From Methanobacteriota archaeon (GTDB lineage: Archaea; Hydrothermarchaeota; Hydrothermarchaeia; Hydrothermarchaeales; BMS3B), in contig QIGD01000179.1 of NCBI GenBank assembly GCA_003229935.1, positions 1 to 6,733 of the forward strand: a stretch of 6,733 bases of DNA. The letters run 5' to 3'. Within the stretch, counting starts at the first letter, position 1; every line of letters begins with the position of its first letter. The position numbers and the translations under genes were made by a program. Under the pieces are notes generated by a model. The model was not told the DNA's origin, made no database searches, and saw only the letters and a list, made by a program, of their open reading frames with translations. Below are positions 4,257 to 6,733 of this stretch, piece after piece.

Positions 4257-4364
4257 CTACCCTAAATTTTCGCAAAAACCCCTTATTAAATCTAATTTCC
4301 CTATTTTTAAAAAGGAACTCAGAAAATCGGCATCCAGGATAATAGTTCTATTTTCTTCCTGCAA
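4257..4364 (-). pseudogene. PIN toxin remnant (N-terminal 35 codons)
   Basis: The minus strand from TTG at 4362-4364 reads LQEENRTIILDADFLSSFLK and IGKLDLIRGFCENLG, then TAG. ILDADFLSSFLKIGKLDL is the opening strand and helix of a PIN domain with the first catalytic Asp. The frame overlaps the end of the antitoxin remnant by 17 bases, the usual coupling. The remaining 100 or so residues, with the other active-site acids, are missing. This is the partner toxin of the broken antitoxin upstream. Confidence 0.65.
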
Positions 4365-4649
4365 ACTTTACCGCCTCTTCTGCAAGATACTCAGTTTCTT
4401 TTATGTCCATTCCTGATTTCCTGTAAATACCCTTTTTATGTAGAATTTCTTTCATTTCTTCTACATTCACAGATGCTATCTCGCATGCCCTCCCGAAAGA
4501 AATAATTCACAGGCAATGGCGACCCTCACGTCCTTTCTGGCTGCCAGAAGCGTATTTACAGCATCCTTTAAGAAGTCATCACCACTTTTATATAATCCTG
4601 TACCTGGGATGACACGAATCGCTTTCTCTACCAAATCTCCCGAAACCAT
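4348..4649 (-). pseudogene. HTH (UPF0175-like) antitoxin broken by internal deletion
   Basis: The first frame begins at ATG 4647-4649 (MVSGDLVEKAIRVIPGTGLY; then FLKDAVNTLLAARKDVRVAI, ACELFLSG) and runs into HAR-stop. Another frame resumes at RACEIASVNVEEMKEILHKK and continues GIYRKSGMDIKETEYLAEEA VKFAGRK to a TAG at 4348-4350. Joined, they form a UPF0175-like HTH antitoxin lacking about five codons plus one base around the 'EVSLG' turn. A TATA-like TTATATATAAAAG lies on the minus strand near 4663-4675. A sequencing error is unlikely, because a multi-base deletion is needed. Confidence 0.65.
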
Positions 4650-4677
4650 TTCAATCACACCTGACTTTTATATATAA

Positions 4678-4740
4678 TTATACCTTCTCCAGAGGCTTGA
4701 AGACATCATCTTTATAGACAACATCAACAACTTTTACCAT
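4678..4740 (-). pseudogene. DUF104 antitoxin stub (20 codons)
   Basis: ATG at 4738-4740 starts MVKVVDVVYKDDVFKPLEKV and then TAA at 4678-4680. The pattern V-x-Y-K-D-x-V-x-K-P-L-E is the N-terminal half of the DUF104 / AF2212-like fold also seen intact at 1212-1403. The rest, including the 'LKEGExV' strand, is gone, replaced by the upstream region of the neighbouring HTH antitoxin remnant. A TATA-type box upstream suggests the stub kept its promoter. Confidence 0.6.
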
Positions 4741-4765
4741 AAATATCACATATATTTTCTATTCA

Positions 4766-4779
4766 CTCTTTATAAAAAA
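4766..4779 (-). promoter_or_regulatory. Likely TATA box for the DUF104 stub
   Basis: On the minus strand TTTTTTATAAAGAG lies about 26-39 bases before the ATG at 4740, the distance expected for an archaeal TATA box serving a transcript with a very short leader. No clear BRE purines are visible. Confidence 0.35.
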
Positions 4780-4842
4780 TTTAACATCTGAATGGATAAC
4801 TTTTCAGATTATCTCCTGACCCCCTCAATCCTCACCGCAGTT

Positions 4843-5079
4843 ATGCCAGCAGGTAATGCAAGTACACTAATAAAAACAGCTTCAGATTTTTTCAAATTAT
4901 CAGAGGAGATGTATCGGAAACTATTCGCATTCTTTAATTCATTTCGTAGTTCCTCCTACGTCCCGGTTAATTGCGCTAACTTTTTCTCGCTCAGAACTTT
5001 CATGAAATCGTCTAAACAAAGGTCAGTCAAGTCTGAAGCCTGCTTCAATGTTAATTTTTCATCCCTTTCCGGCAATTCA
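4843..5079. repeat. Direct repeat 3, left copy (decayed UPF0175-PIN module C)
   Basis: About 225 bases (4843 to about 5065) align with 6104 to about 6326 in the same orientation, at roughly 85-90 % identity by eye. The repeat contains the decayed antitoxin and toxin start described at 4892-5110. It ends in the short junction sequence shared with 311-336 and 2950-2975. Together with 6104-6346 it brackets the intact module on the opposite strand. Confidence 0.85.
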
Positions 5080-5110
5080 TACAGACTCTGATTACAGTTT
5101 GTTCTGGCAT
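4892..5110 (-). pseudogene. Decayed UPF0175-like antitoxin and PIN start (copy C)
   Basis: The antitoxin part reads ELPERDEKLTLKQASDLTDL and then CLDDFMKVLSEKK before a frameshift. Compared with copy B, 12 codons (the AKIAIAVQLLRD region) are missing exactly between two copies of AAGGGATG, and a run of six A's is shortened to five, causing the frameshift. The toxin part is ATG at 4928-4930, MRIVSDTSPLII and then TGA: the first strand of a PIN domain, cut off. Upstream, an ATG at 5108-5110 opens MPEQTVIRV, which may be the original antitoxin N-terminus in a shifted frame. It has a TATA box (5133-5140) at leaderless distance. Confidence 0.75.
5060..5079. repeat. Short UPF0175-derived junction repeat, copy 3
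   Basis: Twenty bases identical to the cores of 311-336 and 2950-2975. The flanking DNA to the right differs in all three places, so this is a repeated breakpoint or boundary. Confidence 0.7.
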
Positions 5111-5132
5111 AATTTTACTGATATTTTTATCG

Positions 5133-5140
5133 TTTATAAA
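5133..5140 (-). promoter_or_regulatory. TATA box upstream of copy C
   Basis: TTTATAAA on the minus strand is centred about 27 bases before the ATG at 5110, which fits a leaderless archaeal transcript of the decayed antitoxin. Confidence 0.35.
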
Positions 5141-5195
5141 TCCTCTTCAAGACGTTCTTAACTTCCCCTCAATCCCCCTGACCACTCTTTCTGAA

Positions 5196-5205
5196 ATTTA
5201 TATTA
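5196..5205 (+). promoter_or_regulatory. TATA box of the intact UPF0175-PIN operon
   Basis: TTTATATTA, preceded by the purine-containing CTGAAA that could serve as BRE, would place the transcript start near 5225 and leave a leader of about 40-50 bases before the antitoxin start. Confidence 0.4.
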
Positions 5206-5275
5206 AAAAACGTTATTGAAAGATAGAAATAGGATTCATATATTTTTCAGTGCGTTACATTTTATGACTATCTTT

Positions 5276-5533
5276 ATGGAGGCTATTTTAAGGATTCCGG
5301 AGGATGTTATGGAAGCTCTTCGCTTGCCGCCAGAAAATATAGAAAAAGAATTGAAAAAGGAGCTTGCATTAGTTTTATATCAAAGAGGTGCTTTATCATC
5401 TGGAAAAGCCTGTAAGCTTGCAGACTTAACAAGATGGGAATTTGAAGAACTTTTGGGACAAAGAAAAATCAAAAGGCACTATACAGAAAGGGATTTAGAG
5501 GAAGATATTGAGTATGCAAACAGTAGTCTGTGA
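5276..5533 (+). CDS. UPF0175 family antitoxin (intact)
   Basis: An 85-residue protein with the full UPF0175 architecture: N-terminal AILRIPEDVMEALRLPPENI, then the helix KELALVLYQRGALS, the HTH-like SGKACKLADLTRWEFEELL, and the tail RHYTERDLEEDIEYANSSL. UPF0175 proteins are antitoxins of DUF3368-type PIN toxins, and such a gene follows with a 20-base overlap. The ATG at 5276-5278 gives the usual family N-terminus; an ATG at 5264-5266 would add four residues (MTIF), and neither has a clear ribosome binding site. It is the only complete UPF0175 gene here. Its sequence is quite different from fragments B, C and D, so it is a separate subfamily rather than their parent. Confidence 0.88.
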   Translation: MEAILRIPEDVMEALRLPPENIEKELKKELALVLYQRGALSSGKACKLADLTRWEFEELLGQRKIKRHYTERDLEEDIEYANSSL

Positions 5534-6017
5534 TTCTTCTGTGCTTATTCATCTGGCAAAGATAAAAAGACTTCATCTCCTCAAAGATTTTTATGAAAAG
5601 ATTATGATACCACCAGCAGTCTGGAAAGAGGTTGTTGAGGAAGGGAAAGGTAAGGATGAGGTTAAGTTGGTTAAAGAAGCTTATAATTCTGGATGGACTG
5701 TTATAGAAACACCTTCTAATAAACCTCTTGTTAAACTCTTAGAAAGATATCTTCATCCTGGAGAAGCAGAGACTATCGCACTGGCTGTAGAGAAATCAGC
5801 TTTAATTCTTATAGATGAATCCGAAGGAAGAAGAATCGCTGATATTTATGGACTGCAAAAAACAGGTGTAATAGGTATTTTAATCATGGCAAAATTGAAG
5901 GAAAAGATATCTTCCATCCAAAAAGAGCTGGATAAGCTAAGATACAGAGGTGGGTTCTGGATAAGTGATGAAATCTATAAAAAAGCCCTGGAATCTGTTG
6001 GAGAACAAAAATCTTAA
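5514..6017 (+). CDS. DUF3368-type PIN-domain toxin (intact)
   Basis: A 167-residue PIN ribonuclease of the type paired with UPF0175. The motifs are VVCDSSVLIHLAK (D7), MIPPAVWKEVVEEG (E39), LHPGEAETIALA (E84/E86) and LILIDESEGRRIA (D101), followed by the typical GLQKTGVIGILIMAKLKEKI helix-strand region and a C-terminal helix. The ATG at 5514-5516 lies within the antitoxin gene after GAGGAAG; a TTG two codons upstream is possible. The tight overlap suggests coupled synthesis. All active-site acids are present, so it should be an active toxin. It is transcribed opposite to most of the window. Confidence 0.9.
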   Translation: MQTVVCDSSVLIHLAKIKRLHLLKDFYEKIMIPPAVWKEVVEEGKGKDEVKLVKEAYNSGWTVIETPSNKPLVKLLERYLHPGEAETIALAVEKSALILIDESEGRRIADIYGLQKTGVIGILIMAKLKEKISSIQKELDKLRYRGGFWISDEIYKKALESVGEQKS

Positions 6018-6031
6018 CAGTTTTCTGCAAA

Positions 6032-6037
6032 TTTTTT
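6032..6037 (+). terminator. Possible oligo-T terminator
   Basis: TTTTTT lies 15 bases after the PIN toxin stop, following TTTTCTGC. Archaeal transcription often ends at such T runs without a hairpin. Confidence 0.3.
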
Positions 6038-6103
6038 ATGAAATCTTAATTTTGGCGTGGTTACCTCATTCTTTTATACACTGCCACCCATATCACAGCA
6101 TCT

Positions 6104-6346
6104 ATGCCAGCAGGTAATGCAGGCACACTGATAAAAACAGCTTCAGATTTTTTCAAATTATCAGAGGAGACGTATCAGAAACTATTCGCATTCTTTAACT
6201 CCTTCTGTAGTTCCTCTTCGTTCCAGTTAATCAGGCTCACTTTTTTCTCGCTCAAAAATTTCATGAAGTCTTCTAAACAAAGGTCAGCCAGGTCTGAAGC
6301 CTGCTTCAATGTTAATTTTTCATCCCTGTAAAGTTGAACCGCCATT
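6104..6346. repeat. Direct repeat 3, right copy (decayed UPF0175-PIN module D)
   Basis: Aligns from ATGCCAGCAGGTAATGCA (6104) with 4843 onward, same orientation, roughly 85-90 % identical by eye over about 225 bases. Beyond that, copy D continues with codons that copy C lost. The left flanks of the two copies are unrelated. Confidence 0.85.
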
Positions 6347-6369
6347 GCTATTTTTGCATCTCTCTCCAG
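6153..6369 (-). pseudogene. UPF0175-like antitoxin fragment and PIN start (copy D)
   Basis: The antitoxin frame is open over 64 codons (6175-6369): LERDAKIAMAVQLYRDEKLT, LKQASDLADLCLEDFMKFLS and EKKVSLINWNEEELQKELKN, then ANSF and TGA. It has the best preserved core and tail of the three related copies, but no start codon upstream (a TAA precedes ATA-CTG), so the N-terminus is missing. The overlapping toxin start, ATG at 6189-6191 (MRIVSDTSPLII), meets a TGA at 6153-6155 right after the first PIN strand, as in copy C. If an internal ATG at codon 9 were used, a short HTH-only antitoxin could still be made. Confidence 0.72.
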
Positions 6370-6542
6370 TATTTAGTATTTTACCACACCATAAGCCTTC
6401 ACAGATGTTCTTTCTGACTACATGATGAAAGAAATAACCCACCTTCCATACCCACCTGCCCAGAAGCCCATCACCGGTAATATGCACCTTAGCCTTCCAT
6501 ACAGCCTAAATTTCTTGGGCAAAACATCGCAATTTTAATAAT

Positions 6543-6733
6543 TCATTCAGTTCTCACTTCAAAAGGAACCGGGCCATCTTTTTTTAATGACAGATTAAGC
6601 TTTTCAAACCCAATCACTCTGTTTTCTTTGTCCTTCTTCAGGATAATCTCGTCACCTGTTTCTTCGCAGATGAACTCCTTTTCTGGGTCGTCAAACCACA
6701 CGTCTAGAGTATTTGCCTTTTTATTAAAGATTA
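6543..6733 (-). CDS. DUF2283 protein, N-terminus beyond the window
   Basis: The minus strand is open from the window edge to a TGA at 6543-6545, 62 residues: IFNKKANTLDVWFDDPEK, FICEETGDEIILKKDKENRV and IGFEKLNLSLKKDGPVPFEV, then RTE. The pattern (NKKAxTLDVWF, EEtGdeIIL, VIGFExLNLS) is DUF2283, matching the family's 'D.LyI.f' and 'vvGiEiLnaS' positions. Only a few N-terminal residues should be missing. Whether a DUF4258 toxin precedes it, as at 3176-3436, cannot be seen. No toxin follows it: the 170 bases to the left hold no recognisable gene. Confidence 0.75.
   Translation of the reverse strand, partial: IFNKKANTLDVWFDDPEKEFICEETGDEIILKKDKENRVIGFEKLNLSLKKDGPVPFEVRTE

Noticed and set aside
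4792..5091. 99-codon + strand frame (MDNFSDYLLTPSIL and onward) and its similar partner at 6104-6331
   Set aside because: Both are antisense to the decayed UPF0175-PIN copies, whose minus-strand translation matches a known family. Their mutual similarity only reflects the DNA repeat.
126..6346. CRISPR array
   Set aside because: The repeats are few, of different sequences and lengths, and spaced by hundreds of bases with genes between them; no regularly spaced short repeats exist.
6370..6542. Possible coding remnant on the minus strand (VHITGDGLLGRWVWKVGYFF region)
   Set aside because: About 50 open codons without a start codon or recognisable family, and two other frames are comparably open. 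Treated as intergenic DNA or an unidentifiable fragment.

Overview
The window looks like an archaeal accessory region, probably a euryarchaeon of the Archaeoglobus / ANME-Methanosarcina sphere. That placement is an inference. It rests on the family mix (AF2212-like DUF104 antitoxins, archaeal RelBE, UPF0175-PIN and DUF2283-DUF4258 pairs, a TnpB tail), on TTTATA-type promoter boxes, and on GGTG / GGAG ribosome binding sites. No rRNA, tRNA or CRISPR array was seen. Almost every gene is a small toxin-antitoxin (TA) component, and about half of them are broken.

Layout from left to right. At 1-89 lie the end of a TnpB gene and the right-end hairpin of an IS200/IS605-type element. At 126-590 there is a 51-residue orphan ORF and a 69-residue antitoxin-like protein with no toxin beside it. 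At 728-1403 there is an intact DUF104 VapB / PIN VapC pair. At 1467-1659 two tiny overlapping ORFs lead into a second copy of the 126-188 repeat. At 1710-1980 (+ strand) lie a hicB remnant and a frameshifted hicA. At 2077-2691 an archaeal RelBE pair is joined to a fragment of an unknown gene and bracketed by a perfect 60-bp direct repeat. At 2780-2971 there is a chimeric UPF0175-like antitoxin fragment. At 2980-3436 there is an intact DUF4258 / DUF2283 pair with a frameshifted small ORF upstream (3426-3541). At 3607-4208 there is an intact VapBC pair. From 4257 to 4740 three remnants lie in a row: a PIN N-terminus, a frameshifted HTH-type antitoxin and a 20-residue DUF104 stub. At 5276-6017 (+ strand) there is an intact UPF0175 antitoxin / DUF3368-type PIN toxin pair. 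It lies between two decayed minus-strand copies of another UPF0175-PIN module (4843-5110 and 6104-6369), which are direct repeats of each other. The right edge (6543-6733) holds a partial DUF2283 protein.

The main observation is organisational. Three times, an apparently intact TA module lies between a pair of same-orientation direct repeats made of pieces of other small genes: 126-188 / 1639-1701, 2070-2129 / 2744-2803, and about 4843-5079 / 6104-6346. For the first pair, recombination between the repeats would release a circle of about 1.5 kb in which the two gene bodies now at opposite ends would be rejoined across one repeat copy. This suggests TA cassettes moving, duplicating or being integrated by recombination at short repeats, with rapid decay afterwards. 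The mechanism is inferred; the repeats and junctions are read directly from the sequence.
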